A DNA stretch of 64,000 bases from Jiangella aurantiaca (GTDB lineage Bacteria; Actinomycetota; Actinomycetes; Jiangellales; Jiangellaceae). The stretch lies in assembly GCF_004349105.1 (NCBI RefSeq), contig NZ_SMLB01000024.1, forward strand, positions 1 through 64,000, in the 5' to 3' direction. Within the stretch, counting starts at the first letter, position 1, and each line of letters starts with the position of its first letter. Of the stretch, positions 9,023 through 19,188 are shown piece by piece. The notes under the pieces are model-generated. The model had not been told where the DNA came from. It was given only the letters and a program-made list of their open reading frames with translations, and searched no databases. A program made the position numbers and the translations under genes.

Positions 9023-10243
9023 TCACGGGGATTCGAGCATGGTCAGCCCGGCGGCCGCACCACCGCGGCTCAACACGATCTCGGCGGTGCGGTCGCGCGC
9101 CTGCCGCAGCCGGGCCGCCGTCGCCGTGCCGGTGTCGCCACTGGCCAGCGCCGCGGGCACGTCGAGCACCTCGACCGGCGGCTGGTAGGTCTGGTAGAGC
9201 GGCAGGAACTCGGCGTTCGTGACGGCGAAGCCACCGTCCTGCTCCGCGAACGTGAAGCGGGTGAGCAGGCCCTCGGCCTTCGGGCCCTCAGGCTCGGCGT
9301 GGTTGGCCATGAGGTTGCCCATGCCGTAGACGACCCACTCGCCGCCGACGTTCTCGATCGGCTGCACGACGTGCGCGTGGTGGCCGAGCAGCAGGTCGAT
9401 GTCGGGCGACGCGATGAGCTGCGGTGCGAGGTCGCTCTGCAGCTGGTTGGGCTCGTGGACGTACTCGTCGCCCCAGTGCAGCGCCGTGACGACGACGTCG
9501 GCGCCCTCGGCGCGGGCGGTGGCGGCGTCGGCCAGGATGCGGTCCAGGTCGATCTCGTTGCCGCGCCAGGTCTCGCCGTCCGGCGCCGGGATGCCGTTGA
9601 AGCCGAACGTGTACGACAGCAGCGCGACGTCGACAGGGCCGCCGTCGGTCGCGACCTCGACGTGGGTGATCTGCTGCGCCTCGTCGGGCGTGCGGGCCGA
9701 GCCGGCGTGTGCCAGCCCGGCGGCGTCGAGGGTGGCCAGCGTGCGGTCGACGCCGTCGGCGCCCTGGTCGAACGTGTGGTTCGACGCGGTGGTGCAGGCG
9801 TCGTAGCCGGTCTCGGCCAGCGCGGTGGCGACCTGCGGCGGGCCGGAGAACATCGGATAGCCCTCGTACGGCCCGCTGGCCGGCGCGAGCGGCACCTCGA
9901 GGTGGCAGACGGCCAGGCCGGCGCCCTGGACGATCGGCGCGATGTTCGCCAGCTGCGGCGCGAAGTCCATCTCCTCGCCCGGCCCGGCGTCGTTGCGCGC
10001 CTGCGTCCACAGCCGTTCGTGCAGCAGCACATCACCGGTCGCGACCAGCGTGAACGTGCGGGGATCCGGCGTCGGAGTCGGCGTCGGAGTCGGCGTCGGG
10101 GTCGGCGACTGTGGCGTCGACGGAGCGGCGGGCGAGGAGGGCGCGGCGCCGGGATCGTCACCGTCGTCGCCCCCGCAGGCGGTGGCGGTGAGGATGCCTG
10201 CGACGGCGAGGGCAGCGACGAGCCGGGGGGTGCGGCTGTTCAT
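9023..10243 (-). CDS. CapA-family lipoprotein (poly-gamma-glutamate synthesis-like)
   Basis: Exported lipoprotein of 406 residues: signal peptide, lipobox ending ATAC at about residue 23, then a Pro/Thr linker built from tandem PT units. The linker DNA shows a 12-base tandem repeat at about 10066-10106. A CapA-type metallophosphatase-like domain follows (about 62-390). Visible motifs include [25 protein letters not shown] and [11 protein letters not shown], matching the metal-site pattern of the family. CapA proteins are linked to polyglutamate capsule, but no capB/capC is nearby, so the real substrate is open. Confidence 0.85.
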   Translation of the reverse strand: MNSRTPRLVAALAVAGILTATACGGDDGDDPGAAPSSPAAPSTPQSPTPTPTPTPTPTPDPRTFTLVATGDVLLHERLWTQARNDAGPGEEMDFAPQLANIAPIVQGAGLAVCHLEVPLAPASGPYEGYPMFSGPPQVATALAETGYDACTTASNHTFDQGADGVDRTLATLDAAGLAHAGSARTPDEAQQITHVEVATDGGPVDVALLSYTFGFNGIPAPDGETWRGNEIDLDRILADAATARAEGADVVVTALHWGDEYVHEPNQLQSDLAPQLIASPDIDLLLGHHAHVVQPIENVGGEWVVYGMGNLMANHAEPEGPKAEGLLTRFTFAEQDGGFAVTNAEFLPLYQTYQPPVEVLDVPAALASGDTGTATAARLRQARDRTAEIVLSRGGAAAGLTMLESP

Positions 10244-10264
10244 CGTGCACAGTCTGCCCGACGT

Positions 10265-11110
10265 TCAGAACATGATGGTCGCGAACCGGCCGACCTCGGT
10301 GAAGCCGACCCGGCGGTACGCGCCGCGGGCGGCGACGTTGAAGTCGTTCACGTAGAGCGTGACGGCCGGCGCGATCTCGCGCAGCGCATACTCGACGACG
10401 GCCGCCATGCCGCCGACGGACAGCCGCTCGCCGCGTCGCTCGGGCCGCACCCAGACGCCCTGCACCTGGCAGGCGTGCGGTGTGACGGCGCCGATCTCGG
10501 CCTTGAAGACGATCTCGCCGTCCTCGAACCGGGCGAACGCGCGGCCGGCCCGGACCAGCTCGGTGAGCCTCGCCTTGTAGTACGCGCCGCCGTCGGTGCT
10601 GGTGGGTGAGACGCCGACCTCCTCGGTGAACATCGCGATGGCGGCCGGCAGCAGCACGTCGATCTCGTCCGGGCGCACCCGGCGGACCAGCGGGTCGGCG
10701 GGGACGACCGGTGCCGAGCTGATCGCCATGACCGGCTGGCAGGCGCGCACCTCGCGGGCCGGGCCCCACTCGGGGCGGAGCAGGTCCCACATCGACAGCA
10801 CCGCGTCGGCCGGTCCGACGATGGACGAGCACCGGCGGCCGCGGCGGACGGCGAGGTCGGCGAACGTGCGGGCGGCCCGGGCCGACGCCGCGACCGGCAC
10901 CAGGTTCGCGCCGGAGTAGCACAGCGACCGCAGCCGCTGGTCCTCGTAGTAGCCCCAGAGCTCGCCGGCCAGTCGCGACGGTGCCAGCCCCGACGCGTGC
11001 ACCCGGGAGCCGACGAACACGTCGAGGCAGGGGTCGCGGTCGAGCAGCGCGACAGTGTCGTCCAGGTCGGCCTGGCTCAGCGGCCGGACCGCCGTCGACG
11101 TCCCGATCAC
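10265..11110 (-). CDS. GNAT acetyltransferase with N-terminal DUF4081-like domain
   Basis: A 281-residue protein. The C-terminal half (about 140-281) is a GNAT fold with the acetyl-CoA loop region VWVRPERRGERLSVGGM and the terminal NVAARGAYRRVGF motif. The N-terminal half resembles the DUF4081 domain that accompanies it in actinobacteria, where this gene commonly follows ispG. Substrate unknown. The GTG at 11110 has a purine-rich GGGGGAGAGGGGG region upstream. It is co-directional with ispG (28-base gap). Confidence 0.85.
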   Translation of the reverse strand: MIGTSTAVRPLSQADLDDTVALLDRDPCLDVFVGSRVHASGLAPSRLAGELWGYYEDQRLRSLCYSGANLVPVAASARAARTFADLAVRRGRRCSSIVGPADAVLSMWDLLRPEWGPAREVRACQPVMAISSAPVVPADPLVRRVRPDEIDVLLPAAIAMFTEEVGVSPTSTDGGAYYKARLTELVRAGRAFARFEDGEIVFKAEIGAVTPHACQVQGVWVRPERRGERLSVGGMAAVVEYALREIAPAVTLYVNDFNVAARGAYRRVGFTEVGRFATIMF

Positions 11111-11138
11111 GTCGCCCCCTCTCCCCCGAGCGCCGCCG

Positions 11139-12299
11139 TCAGGCGACGGTGATCACCGGCCCGCCGTCGCCGTCGCCGGCGTCCATCGTCTCGGCGATCC
11201 GCATGGCCTCTTCGATCAGTGTCTCGACGATCTCCGACTCGGGCACCGTCTTGACGACCTCACCCTTCACGAAGATCTGGCCCTTGCCGTTGCCGGATGC
11301 TACGCCCAGATCGGCCTCGCGCGCCTCCCCGGGGCCGTTCACCACGCAGCCCATGACGGCGACCCGCAGCGGGACCTCCATGCCCTCCAGGCCTGCGGTG
11401 ACGCGGTCGGCGAGGGTGTAGACGTCGACCTGGGCACGGCCGCAGGACGGGCAGGACACGATCTCGAGCTTGCGGGGGCGCAGGTTCAGCGACTGCAGGA
11501 TCTGGTTGCCGACCTTGACCTCTTCGACCGGCGGCGCGGACAGCGAGACCCGGATGGTGTCGCCGATGCCCTTCGAGAGCAGCGCGCCGAACGCCGTCGC
11601 CGACTTGATGGTGCCCTGGAAGGCCGGTCCGGCCTCGGTGACGCCGAGGTGCAGCGGCCAGTCGCCGCGCTCGGCCAGCAGCTCGTAGGCGCGGACCATG
11701 ACGACGGGGTCGTTGTGCTTCACCGAGATCTTGAAGTCGTGGAAGTCGTGCTCCTCGAACAGCGACGCCTCCCAGACGGCGGACTCGACCAGCGCCTCCG
11801 GCGTGGCCTTGCCGTACTTGGCCAGCAGCCGAGGGTCGAGCGAGCCGGCGTTGACGCCGATGCGCAGCGAGATGCCGGCGTCCTTGGCCGCCTTGGCGAT
11901 CTCGCCGACCTTGTCGTCGAACTTCTTGATGTTGCCCGGGTTGACGCGGACGGCGGCGCAGCCGGCGTCGATGGCCGCGAAGACGTACTTGGGCTGGAAG
12001 TGGATGTCGGCGATGACCGGGATCTGCGACTTCTTCGCGATGGCCGGCAGCGCGTCGGCGTCGTCGGCGCTGGGCACGGCGACCCGGACGATGTCGCAGC
12101 CGGCCGCGGTGAGCTCGGCGATCTGCTGCAACGTCGCGTTGATGTCGACCGTCGGCGTCGTCGTCATGGACTGGACGCTGATGGGTGCGTCGCCGCCGAC
12201 CTCGACCTTGCCGACGCGGATCTTGCGCGACTTGCGCCGTGGCACGAGCACCGGCGGTGGTAGCTGCGGCATCCCCAGGGCGACATTCATCGACTTCAC
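11139..12299 (-). CDS. ispG: 4-hydroxy-3-methylbut-2-enyl diphosphate synthase (IspG)
   Basis: [4Fe-4S] enzyme of the MEP isoprenoid pathway that converts MEcPP to HMBPP. The 386-residue product shows the [10 protein letters not shown] motif and the cluster ligands Cys283, Cys286 and Cys318 (CPSCGR and CVVNGPGE), with the conserved Glu325. Two starts are possible: GTG at 12299, 3 bases after AAGGAG, or ATG at 12290, 12 bases after it. It lies with dxr, another MEP gene, in one minus-strand run; rseP sits between them. Confidence 0.96.
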   Translation of the reverse strand: MKSMNVALGMPQLPPPVLVPRRKSRKIRVGKVEVGGDAPISVQSMTTTPTVDINATLQQIAELTAAGCDIVRVAVPSADDADALPAIAKKSQIPVIADIHFQPKYVFAAIDAGCAAVRVNPGNIKKFDDKVGEIAKAAKDAGISLRIGVNAGSLDPRLLAKYGKATPEALVESAVWEASLFEEHDFHDFKISVKHNDPVVMVRAYELLAERGDWPLHLGVTEAGPAFQGTIKSATAFGALLSKGIGDTIRVSLSAPPVEEVKVGNQILQSLNLRPRKLEIVSCPSCGRAQVDVYTLADRVTAGLEGMEVPLRVAVMGCVVNGPGEAREADLGVASGNGKGQIFVKGEVVKTVPESEIVETLIEEAMRIAETMDAGDGDGGPVITVA

Positions 12300-12321
12300 T
12301 CTCTCCTTGCTTCTCGCGGCG

Positions 12322-13638
12322 CTAGCCCAGTAGCCGGACGGGGTTCACGAGGTCGGCGTAGATCAGCAGCGCGCTCATGCCGATGAGCACGACGGCGACC
12401 CCGTACGCCAGTGGGAGCGCCTTGGCGACGTCGACAGGCTGCGGCTCGGGCCGGCGGAACACCTTGGCGAAGGCCCGCTTGATGGCCTCCCAGATGGCGC
12501 CTGCGGCGTGCCCGCCGTCCAGTGGCAGCAGCGGCACCAGGTTGAAGATGGCGATGGCCATGTTGAACGAGGCCAGCATCATGACGAACGTGGCCACCCG
12601 CTGCGCCGCGGTGAGACCGTCGGCCGACGCGATCTCGCCGCCGATGCGCCCGGCGCCGACGATGCTCACCGGCGTGTCGGCGCCTCGGTCGGCGCCGCCG
12701 AAGGCCGCGTCCCACACGTCGACCATGCGCTGCGGGATGCGCGACATGGCCTCGGCGGTGTTGCTGATGAAGCCGCCCGTCCACGCGAGCGTGCCGCCGA
12801 CGTCCTCCTGCTCGAAGTGGTCGAGCGTCGGGGCGATGCCGAGGAAGCTGGTCTCGATGGTGGCGCCCTCGGGGCCGTCGGGGTCGGGCCGCTCGGCCAC
12901 GATGAGGTCGGGCGCGAGGTCGATGCGCTGCCCGTCGCGCTCGATGACCATGGCCATGGGGCCCTCGCCCGCGGCCTGGATGGCGGCCGAGACCTCGGTC
13001 CAGCTGGTGACCGGCGTGCCCTCGATCTCGACCACGCGGTCGCCGGGAAGGATGCCGGCCGCCGCCGCGGGCGCGACCGTGTCGGTGTCGTTGCACTCGG
13101 TGCGGTTCTCCGAGGCCGGGATGACGCACTCGTTGACGACGCTGACGAGGGGGGCGAACACCGGCTTGTCGGGGTTGCCGAACGTCATGAGCACGCCGCC
13201 GGCCAGCACGATGGCCAGCACGATGTTCATGGCCGGGCCGCCCAGCATGATGATCAGCTTCTTCCACCACGCCTTGCGGTAGAAGACGCGGTCCTCGTCG
13301 CCGGGGCCGATCTCCTCACGCGAGGCGTTGCGGGCGTCGCGGGCCATGGTCTGGAACAGGCCGGTGCTGGACTGCCGCAGCTGTGTGGCGTCGCCGCCGG
13401 GCTCGGGCGGGAACATGCCGATCATGCGGACGAAGCCGCCCAGAGGGATGGCCTTGACGCCGTACTCCGTCTCGCCGCGCTTGCGCGACCACACCGTCCG
13501 GCCGAAGCCGATCATGTACTGACTGACCTTGACGCCGAACAGCTTCGCCGGCACGAGGTGGCCGATCTCGTGCAGCGCGATCGAGACGATGAGCCCGACC
13601 GCGAACAGCACGATGCCGACGACGGCGAGCAGGTCCAT
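12322..13638 (-). CDS. rseP: Site-2 protease RseP/Rip1 (M50 metallopeptidase)
   Basis: Intramembrane zinc protease of 438 residues. HEIGH (23-27) supplies zinc ligands and the catalytic Glu in the first membrane helix. A PDZ domain lies near 180-240 ([16 protein letters not shown]), and the third ligand motif [11 protein letters not shown] is in a later helix. Homologues cut anti-sigma factors and other membrane proteins. Its ATG overlaps the dxr stop (TGATG), so it is coupled to dxr; ispG follows. Confidence 0.93.
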   Translation of the reverse strand: MDLLAVVGIVLFAVGLIVSIALHEIGHLVPAKLFGVKVSQYMIGFGRTVWSRKRGETEYGVKAIPLGGFVRMIGMFPPEPGGDATQLRQSSTGLFQTMARDARNASREEIGPGDEDRVFYRKAWWKKLIIMLGGPAMNIVLAIVLAGGVLMTFGNPDKPVFAPLVSVVNECVIPASENRTECNDTDTVAPAAAAGILPGDRVVEIEGTPVTSWTEVSAAIQAAGEGPMAMVIERDGQRIDLAPDLIVAERPDPDGPEGATIETSFLGIAPTLDHFEQEDVGGTLAWTGGFISNTAEAMSRIPQRMVDVWDAAFGGADRGADTPVSIVGAGRIGGEIASADGLTAAQRVATFVMMLASFNMAIAIFNLVPLLPLDGGHAAGAIWEAIKRAFAKVFRRPEPQPVDVAKALPLAYGVAVVLIGMSALLIYADLVNPVRLLG

Positions 13639-14843
13639 CAGTGTTCCTCTTCCGATCCGGCGAGCTCGCGCGCCCGGGCTCGGGCCCAGTGCTCCGCGGC
13701 CGCCACGTCGTCGACGCTCCGTGCGTCACCACCACCGTACTCGTCAAGGATACGGTCGATGGTGTCGACAATGCCCACGAACGGCAGCCGGCCGGCGACG
13801 AACGCCGCCAGGCACTCCTCGTTGGCCGCGTTGTAGACGGCGGGCGCGAGGCCTCCGCGCATGCCCGCCGCTCTGGCGAGCTCGACCGCCGGGAAGGCGT
13901 CGTTGTCGAGCGGCTCGAACTCCCACGTGGAAGCCTTGGTCCAGTCGCAGGCGGGCGCGGCGTCGCGCAGGCGGTCCGGCCACGACAGCGCCAGCGCGAT
14001 CGGGATGCGCATGTCGGGCGGACTGGCCTGCGCGATCGTCGAGCCGTCGACGAACTCGACCATCGAGTGGACGATCGACTGCGGGTGCACGACCACCTCG
14101 ATCGCGTCGAACGGCACGTCGAACAGCAGGTGCGCCTCGATCAGCTCCAGCCCCTTGTTCACCAGGTTCGCCGAGTTGATGGTGACGACCGGGCCCATGC
14201 TCCAGGTGGGGTGCGCCAGCGCCTGCTCGGGTGTGACGTCGCTCATCTGCGCGCGCGTGCGGCCGCGGAACGGGCCGCCGCTGGCGGTGAGGACGAGCTT
14301 GCGGACCTCTCGGCTGGTGCCGGAGCGGAGGCACTGGGCGAGCGCGCTGTGCTCGCTGTCGACGGGGACGATCTGGCCGGGTTTGGCCTTGGCCTTCACG
14401 AGGGGACCGCCCGCGATGAGGGACTCCTTGTTCGCCAGAGCCAGGGTGCGGCCGGCCTGGAGGGCAGCGAGAGTCGGGGCGAGGCCGATGGAGCCGGTGA
14501 TGGCGTTGAGGATGACGTCCGCTTGCTGGGTGGCCGCGAGCTCGGCGGCGGCGTCCGGGCCGGCGAGGACCTTGGGGACGCGGTACTCCCCCGTCTCGTA
14601 TCCGCGCTTGCTCGCCTCGGCGTAGAACGCGAGGAGAATGTCCTCGGCGGCGCCCGCCTTCGCGACCGCGACGGTCTCGACGCCAAGCTCCAGCGCCTGC
14701 GCTGCTAGGGACGCCGGGTCTCCCCCGCCGGCCGCCAGCCCGGAGACGCGGAGGTGGTCCGGGTTCCGCTTGACGACGTCGATGGCCTGAGTGCCCACCG
14801 AACCGGTCGAACCGAGGATGACGACGTCGCGGACGCTTGGCAT
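13638..14843 (-). CDS. dxr: 1-deoxy-D-xylulose 5-phosphate reductoisomerase
   Basis: Second enzyme of the MEP pathway, converting DXP to MEP with NADPH. The 401-residue product starts with the dinucleotide motif [11 protein letters not shown], carries the metal-site segment VPVDSEHSA and the substrate loop ASGGPFRGR, and ends with the helical C-terminal domain. The ATG at 14843 is preferred, with GTGGAG about 9 bases upstream; a GTG at 14858 is possible. It heads a dxr-rseP-ispG-GNAT-capA-proS run. Confidence 0.95.
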   Translation of the reverse strand: MPSVRDVVILGSTGSVGTQAIDVVKRNPDHLRVSGLAAGGGDPASLAAQALELGVETVAVAKAGAAEDILLAFYAEASKRGYETGEYRVPKVLAGPDAAAELAATQQADVILNAITGSIGLAPTLAALQAGRTLALANKESLIAGGPLVKAKAKPGQIVPVDSEHSALAQCLRSGTSREVRKLVLTASGGPFRGRTRAQMSDVTPEQALAHPTWSMGPVVTINSANLVNKGLELIEAHLLFDVPFDAIEVVVHPQSIVHSMVEFVDGSTIAQASPPDMRIPIALALSWPDRLRDAAPACDWTKASTWEFEPLDNDAFPAVELARAAGMRGGLAPAVYNAANEECLAAFVAGRLPFVGIVDTIDRILDEYGGGDARSVDDVAAAEHWARARARELAGSEEEH

Positions 14844-14883
14844 GGGCCTATTCTCCACCGCGGACGAGAGAGGGGTTTGCCGC

Positions 14884-15113
14884 GTTGGCCAGCCCCCTGC
14901 TCTCCATTGTCCGGGGCGCGGAAGTTGATCACGTTCAGCACGAAAACTCGTGTCGCACTACGCCTGTAAACGTGTCGACGCTCCAGAAATCCTCATGATG
15001 GCCCACCCCGGCCACCGGCAAGCGATTACCGACGCCCACACCCTTGATCATCAAGGATCCACCCCGCCATAGGGTGTCGAATCCTTGATGATCATGGAGG
15101 AACCGCTGTCGGG
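14884..15113. repeat. Dispersed intergenic repeat A, copy 1
   Basis: From 14918 to about 15113 this matches 62294-62489 base for base without gaps, with about 8 differences in about 196 bases. A looser match extends back to 14884. It contains 14-bp inverted arms (15045-15058 and 15081-15094) and no reading frame of note. This accounts for most of the 538 bases between dxr and the ABC operon. Confidence 0.85.
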
Positions 15114-15296
15114 ACGGGCCACTCTCTCCGCGGCCCTGCCAACGGCTCAAGGACGGGCCAACGCGACCGTTTCCATCCGTTTCCGCGCCACACAGTCGAA
15201 TGTCCTGGGTGTTTCGCGCGTCACGGGAAGATCTGCAGTTCGGTCTCGATCCCGCAAAGGCGGCAGGACGTTCACCCGCACCACAGGTCCAGACCA

Positions 15297-15345
15297 TTGA
15301 CGGCAAGTCTGGCCCAGTGGTAGACCAACCGGCCAACAGGTCTAC
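15297..15345 (+). promoter_or_regulatory. Candidate promoter with overlapping palindrome for the ABC operon
   Basis: TTGACG (15297-15302) and TAGACC (15321-15326) are spaced 18 bases, a plausible -35/-10 pair. The -10 box is inside a 7-bp inverted repeat (GTAGACC at 15320-15326, GGTCTAC at 15339-15345) that could bind a repressor. The operon start is 37 bases downstream. Inferred from sequence only. Confidence 0.4.
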
Positions 15346-15381
15346 TGGCGCGACTCCGCGTGTCGAATGCGAGGTACCCCC

Positions 15382-17265
15382 ATGGCGACATCCGTTCCCC
15401 GCGCCCGAGCGCACCGAACACACCACCGCGGCAGAGTCGGCCGGTTCGCCGCCGGCGTGGCAGCGGCCGCGCTGGCGGTCTCCGGGCTGGCGGCCGCCGG
15501 GCTCCCCGCGACCGCGGCGACCGACGATGCCGAGCCGACGTCTTTGACGATCGCCGTGTCGCAGGAAGTCGACTCGCTGAGCCCGTTCGTCGCGGTGCGG
15601 TTGATCACGACCAACATGCACCGGTGGATGTACGACTTCCTCACCAACTACGATCCCGAGACCGGTGAGACGATCCCCGCCCTGGCGGAGGACTGGGAGA
15701 CGTCCGAGGACGGCCTCACCTGGACCTACCTCATCCGCGAGGGAGTCACCTGGAGCGACGGCGAGCCGGTCACGGCCGAGGACGTCGCCTGGACGTTCAA
15801 CACGATGATGACCGACCCGGCCGCCGCCGAGGCGAACGGCAACTTCGTCGAGAACTTCGCGTCCGTCACCGCCACCGACGAGCACACCGTCGAGATCGTC
15901 CTCAACGAGCCGCAGGTCACCATGCTCGCGCTGGACGTGCCGATCCTGCCGGAGCACATCTGGTCGCAGGTCGACGACTTCGGCGCGTTCAACAACGACA
16001 CCGAGTTCCCGATCGTCGGGAACGGCCCGTTCATCCTCACCGACTACCAGCCGAACGTGTCGATCACGCTGGAGGCCAACCCGGACTACTGGCGGGGCGC
16101 GCCGAAGTTCGACCAGCTGGTCCTGCGCTACATCGACGACCCGGACGCGCAGGTCGAGGCGCTGCGCAGCGGCGAGGTCGACTTCGTCTTCGGCCTGACG
16201 CCGGCGCAGTACGAGACGCTGCAGAACGAGGAGAACATCACCGTCAACGCCGCCGAGGGCAAGCGGTTCCAGGCGGTCACGCTCAACCCCGGCGCTCGGC
16301 TGCAGGACGGCACCCCGTTCGGCGACGGGCACCCGGCGCTGCAGGACCCCGTCGTGCGCCAGGCGCTCGTGCACACCATCGACCGCGAGGCCATCTACGA
16401 GGTCGCCTATGGTGGCCTCGGCGAGGCCAACGGCGGGTACATCCCGTCCCGCTACGACACCTTCCACTGGGAGCCCGAGGGCGACGAGGAGATCGGCTTC
16501 GACATCGACGAGGCGAACCGGCTGCTCGACGAGGCCGGCTACGCGCCCGGCGGCGACGGCATCCGCGTCGGGCCCGACGGGCGGCCGCTGTCGTTCCGGT
16601 TCAACGTGCACGGCGACAACCCGCAGTACATCCAGGCCGCCGAGATGATGGCCGAGTGGGCTCGCGAGGCCGGCATGGAATTGCGCGTCGAGCCGGTGTC
16701 CGAGGTCGGCTCGCTGCTCGACGAGGGCACCTACGACATCCTCACCACCGGCTGGAACGTCAATCCGGACCCGAACTACGTCCTGTCGATCAACCTGTGC
16801 AGCGGGCTGCCGACGGAGCTCGGCGGGCCCTACCTGTCCGACGCGTACTACTGCAACGAGGAGTACGACCGGCTCTACGGCGAGCAGCTGTCCGAGCTGG
16901 ACGTCGACGCCCGCGCCGAGATCGTCAAGGACATGCAGCGCACGCTCTACGAGGACAACATCTTCGTGGTGTGGGGCTACGCCAACCAGCTCGAGGCGTA
17001 CCGCAGCGACGTCATCGCCGAGATGACCCCGCAGCCGGACCCGGGCGGCAACTTCTGGGGCCAGGACGGCTACTGGAGCTGGTGGTCCGCGGTCCCCGTC
17101 GGCGAGGAGGACGACGCGGCGGCCGGCGCCGACGAGGGCGGCTCCGACGACGGCGGCTCGAACACCGGGCTGATCATCGGCATCGTCGCCGTCGCGATCG
17201 TCGTGCTGCTGCTGGTCGTGCTCCTGCTCCGCCAGCGGACGGCCACCGCGGACGACCGCGAATAG
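15382..17265 (+). CDS. Peptide ABC transporter substrate-binding protein with C-terminal membrane anchor
   Basis: SBP_bac_5 family binding protein of 627 residues. It has a Sec signal peptide (about 1-46, ending ATAA) without a lipobox Cys. The large binding domain (about 50-560) carries family motifs such as EDVAWTFNTM and VVRQALVHTIDREAIY. An acidic/Gly linker follows, then one hydrophobic helix (about 595-617) and a short basic tail. The C-terminal anchor replaces the usual lipid anchor. GAGG 7-8 bases before the ATG at 15382 sets the start; an ATG at 15367 lacks a ribosome site. First gene of a five-gene importer. Confidence 0.9.
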   Translation: MATSVPRARAHRTHHRGRVGRFAAGVAAAALAVSGLAAAGLPATAATDDAEPTSLTIAVSQEVDSLSPFVAVRLITTNMHRWMYDFLTNYDPETGETIPALAEDWETSEDGLTWTYLIREGVTWSDGEPVTAEDVAWTFNTMMTDPAAAEANGNFVENFASVTATDEHTVEIVLNEPQVTMLALDVPILPEHIWSQVDDFGAFNNDTEFPIVGNGPFILTDYQPNVSITLEANPDYWRGAPKFDQLVLRYIDDPDAQVEALRSGEVDFVFGLTPAQYETLQNEENITVNAAEGKRFQAVTLNPGARLQDGTPFGDGHPALQDPVVRQALVHTIDREAIYEVAYGGLGEANGGYIPSRYDTFHWEPEGDEEIGFDIDEANRLLDEAGYAPGGDGIRVGPDGRPLSFRFNVHGDNPQYIQAAEMMAEWAREAGMELRVEPVSEVGSLLDEGTYDILTTGWNVNPDPNYVLSINLCSGLPTELGGPYLSDAYYCNEEYDRLYGEQLSELDVDARAEIVKDMQRTLYEDNIFVVWGYANQLEAYRSDVIAEMTPQPDPGGNFWGQDGYWSWWSAVPVGEEDDAAAGADEGGSDDGGSNTGLIIGIVAVAIVVLLLVVLLLRQRTATADDRE

Positions 17266-17272
17266 GAGCTCA

Positions 17273-18307
17273 ATGGCTGATTCGGCACTGCCGACCGCGC
17301 CGGTCCCGCAGCTCGCGCAGAGCGTGCGGGACCGGTCCGGCGTCCGGCGCAGGCTCCGGTACTACGGCGAGAAGCTCGGCGGCTCGCTGGTCTCGCTGTT
17401 CGCCGTCATTCTGACCAGCTTCTTCCTGTTCCGCATCATCCCGGGCGACCCGGTGCGGACGATGACGCACGGCCGTCCGGTGAGCATCGAGCAGCAGGAA
17501 CAGCTGCGCCGCGAGTTCGGCCTGGACAAGCCGCTGGCCGAGCAGTTCTGGTCGTACCTGACGGGCGTGCTGCGGCTGGACTTCGGCGACTCGTTCCAGT
17601 TCAACCGGCCGGTCACCGACCTCATCGGCGAGCGGCTGTGGCCGACGGTGTTGTTGGTCGGCACCAGCGTGGTGATCTCGGCGGCGCTCGGCCTCTGGCT
17701 GGGCGTGCGCGGCGCATGGAACCACGGCAGCCTGAGCGACCGCGTCAACACCGGCGTGGCGCTGACGCTGTGGTCGGTGCCGAGCTTCTGGCTGGGCCTG
17801 ATCCTCATCGTGATCTTCGCCTCCGGCGCCGGCTGGTTCCCGACCAGCGGCATGGAGAGCACCGCCGTCGAGGGCTGGGAACGCATCCCCGACGTCGCGC
17901 ACCACATGGTGCTGCCGCTGGTCACGCTGGTGGCCGTGGTGTATGCGCAGTACCTGATGATCATGCGGTCGTCGCTGCTGGACGAGATGGGGAGCGACTA
18001 CATCGTCACCGCTCGGGCGAAGGGGCTGCGCGACCTCATCGTGCGGCGCCGCCACGCCGTCCCGAACGCGCTGCTGCCCACCGTCACGCTGATCTTCGTC
18101 AACCTCGGCTTCGTCGTGTTCGGCGCCGTGCTGGTCGAGACGATCTTCAGCTGGCCGGGCCTGGGCCAGCTGTTCTACTCCGGCCTGAGCGTGCCGGACC
18201 TGCCGCTCGTGCAAGGGCTGTTCATCCTGTTCTCCGCGGCGGTGATCCTCATGAACCTGCTGGCCGACCTGCTCTATCCCATTCTCGACCCGCGGGTGCG
18301 GCCATGA
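17273..18307 (+). CDS. Peptide ABC transporter permease (DppB/OppB type)
   Basis: Inner-membrane subunit of 344 residues with six hydrophobic segments, the RIIPGDPVR N-terminal motif of DppB proteins and an EAA-loop segment (YIVTARAKGLRDLIVRRRHA split across the cytoplasmic loop). It starts 8 bases after the binding-protein gene with AGGAG 5 bases upstream. It overlaps the next permease by ATGA. Confidence 0.93.
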   Translation: MADSALPTAPVPQLAQSVRDRSGVRRRLRYYGEKLGGSLVSLFAVILTSFFLFRIIPGDPVRTMTHGRPVSIEQQEQLRREFGLDKPLAEQFWSYLTGVLRLDFGDSFQFNRPVTDLIGERLWPTVLLVGTSVVISAALGLWLGVRGAWNHGSLSDRVNTGVALTLWSVPSFWLGLILIVIFASGAGWFPTSGMESTAVEGWERIPDVAHHMVLPLVTLVAVVYAQYLMIMRSSLLDEMGSDYIVTARAKGLRDLIVRRRHAVPNALLPTVTLIFVNLGFVVFGAVLVETIFSWPGLGQLFYSGLSVPDLPLVQGLFILFSAAVILMNLLADLLYPILDPRVRP

Positions 18308-19188
18308 ACGGGCTGGTGTGGGCGCGGCGACGGCGGACGGCCGCACGGTTCTGGTCGCAGTTCCGGCAGAACAAGGCCGGCGTGTTCGGGCTGGTCGTGC
18401 TCGCGCTGTTCGTGCTGACGGCACTACTCGCGCCGGTCCTCACGCCCGACAACGCGCTGAGCGTCACCCGTCCGCCGGGCTCGCCACTGGACGGGCCGAG
18501 CGCGGACTTCCCGCTGGGCACGGACCGGTCCGGCCGCTCGATGGTCGACATGATCATCTGGGGGTCGCGGGTCTCGCTGACGGTGGGATTCTGGGCGACG
18601 TTCATCTCGATCGCCTTCGGCACGCTGTTCGGGATCCTGGCCGGGCACTTCGGCGGCTGGGGGTCCAGCCTGCTGATGCGGGTGACCGACTGGTTCCTCG
18701 TCATGCCGTCGCTGGTCCTGGGCGTCGCGCTGGCCGCGGTCCTGGGCCGCAGCCTGACGACGATCATCGTCGCGATCGGCGTGACGTCCTGGCCGACGAC
18801 GGCCCGGCTGGTGCGCGCGCAGACGCTCGCCGTCGAGGCCCGGCCGTACATCGAGCGGGCCAGGGCGCTGGGCGGCGGGCACCTGCACGTCATGAGCAAC
18901 CACGTGCTGCCCAACGTGATGCCGATCGTGCTGGCGCAGACGACGCTGATGGTGGGGTCGGCGATCCTGACGGAGTCGACGTTCGCGTTCCTGGGGCTCG
19001 GCGACCCGACGACGGCGTCTTGGGGCGCGACCATCCAGGCGGCGCGCGACGTCGGCGCCGTCAGCTCCCGCATGTGGTGGTACATCCTGCCGCCGGGCAT
19101 CGCGATCGTGCTGGTCGTGCTGGCGTTCACGCTGGTCGGCCGGGCGATCGAGGGCGTCCTGAACCCGAAGCTGAGGGAGCGCCTCTGA
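18304..19188 (+). CDS. Peptide ABC transporter permease (DppC/OppC type)
   Basis: Second permease, 294 residues. The N-terminal cytoplasmic/first-helix region has the OppC_N pattern (FRQNKAGVFGLVVL), the FPLGTDRSGRSMVDMI motif of DppC proteins follows, then the five-helix permease core with its EAA loop (YIERARALGGGHLHVM). The ATG at 18304 overlaps the upstream stop. It is coupled to the ATPase gene by TGATG. Confidence 0.93.
   Translation: MNGLVWARRRRTAARFWSQFRQNKAGVFGLVVLALFVLTALLAPVLTPDNALSVTRPPGSPLDGPSADFPLGTDRSGRSMVDMIIWGSRVSLTVGFWATFISIAFGTLFGILAGHFGGWGSSLLMRVTDWFLVMPSLVLGVALAAVLGRSLTTIIVAIGVTSWPTTARLVRAQTLAVEARPYIERARALGGGHLHVMSNHVLPNVMPIVLAQTTLMVGSAILTESTFAFLGLGDPTTASWGATIQAARDVGAVSSRMWWYILPPGIAIVLVVLAFTLVGRAIEGVLNPKLRERL

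Noticed and set aside
10066-10106. Tandem 12-base repeats that could suggest a CRISPR or VNTR element
   Set aside because: They encode the Pro-Thr linker of the CapA-like lipoprotein in frame; there are no spacers.
15200-15547. Plus-strand frames upstream of the first binding-protein gene
   Set aside because: No ribosome site or recognisable protein; they overlap the candidate promoter and the 5' end of the real gene.
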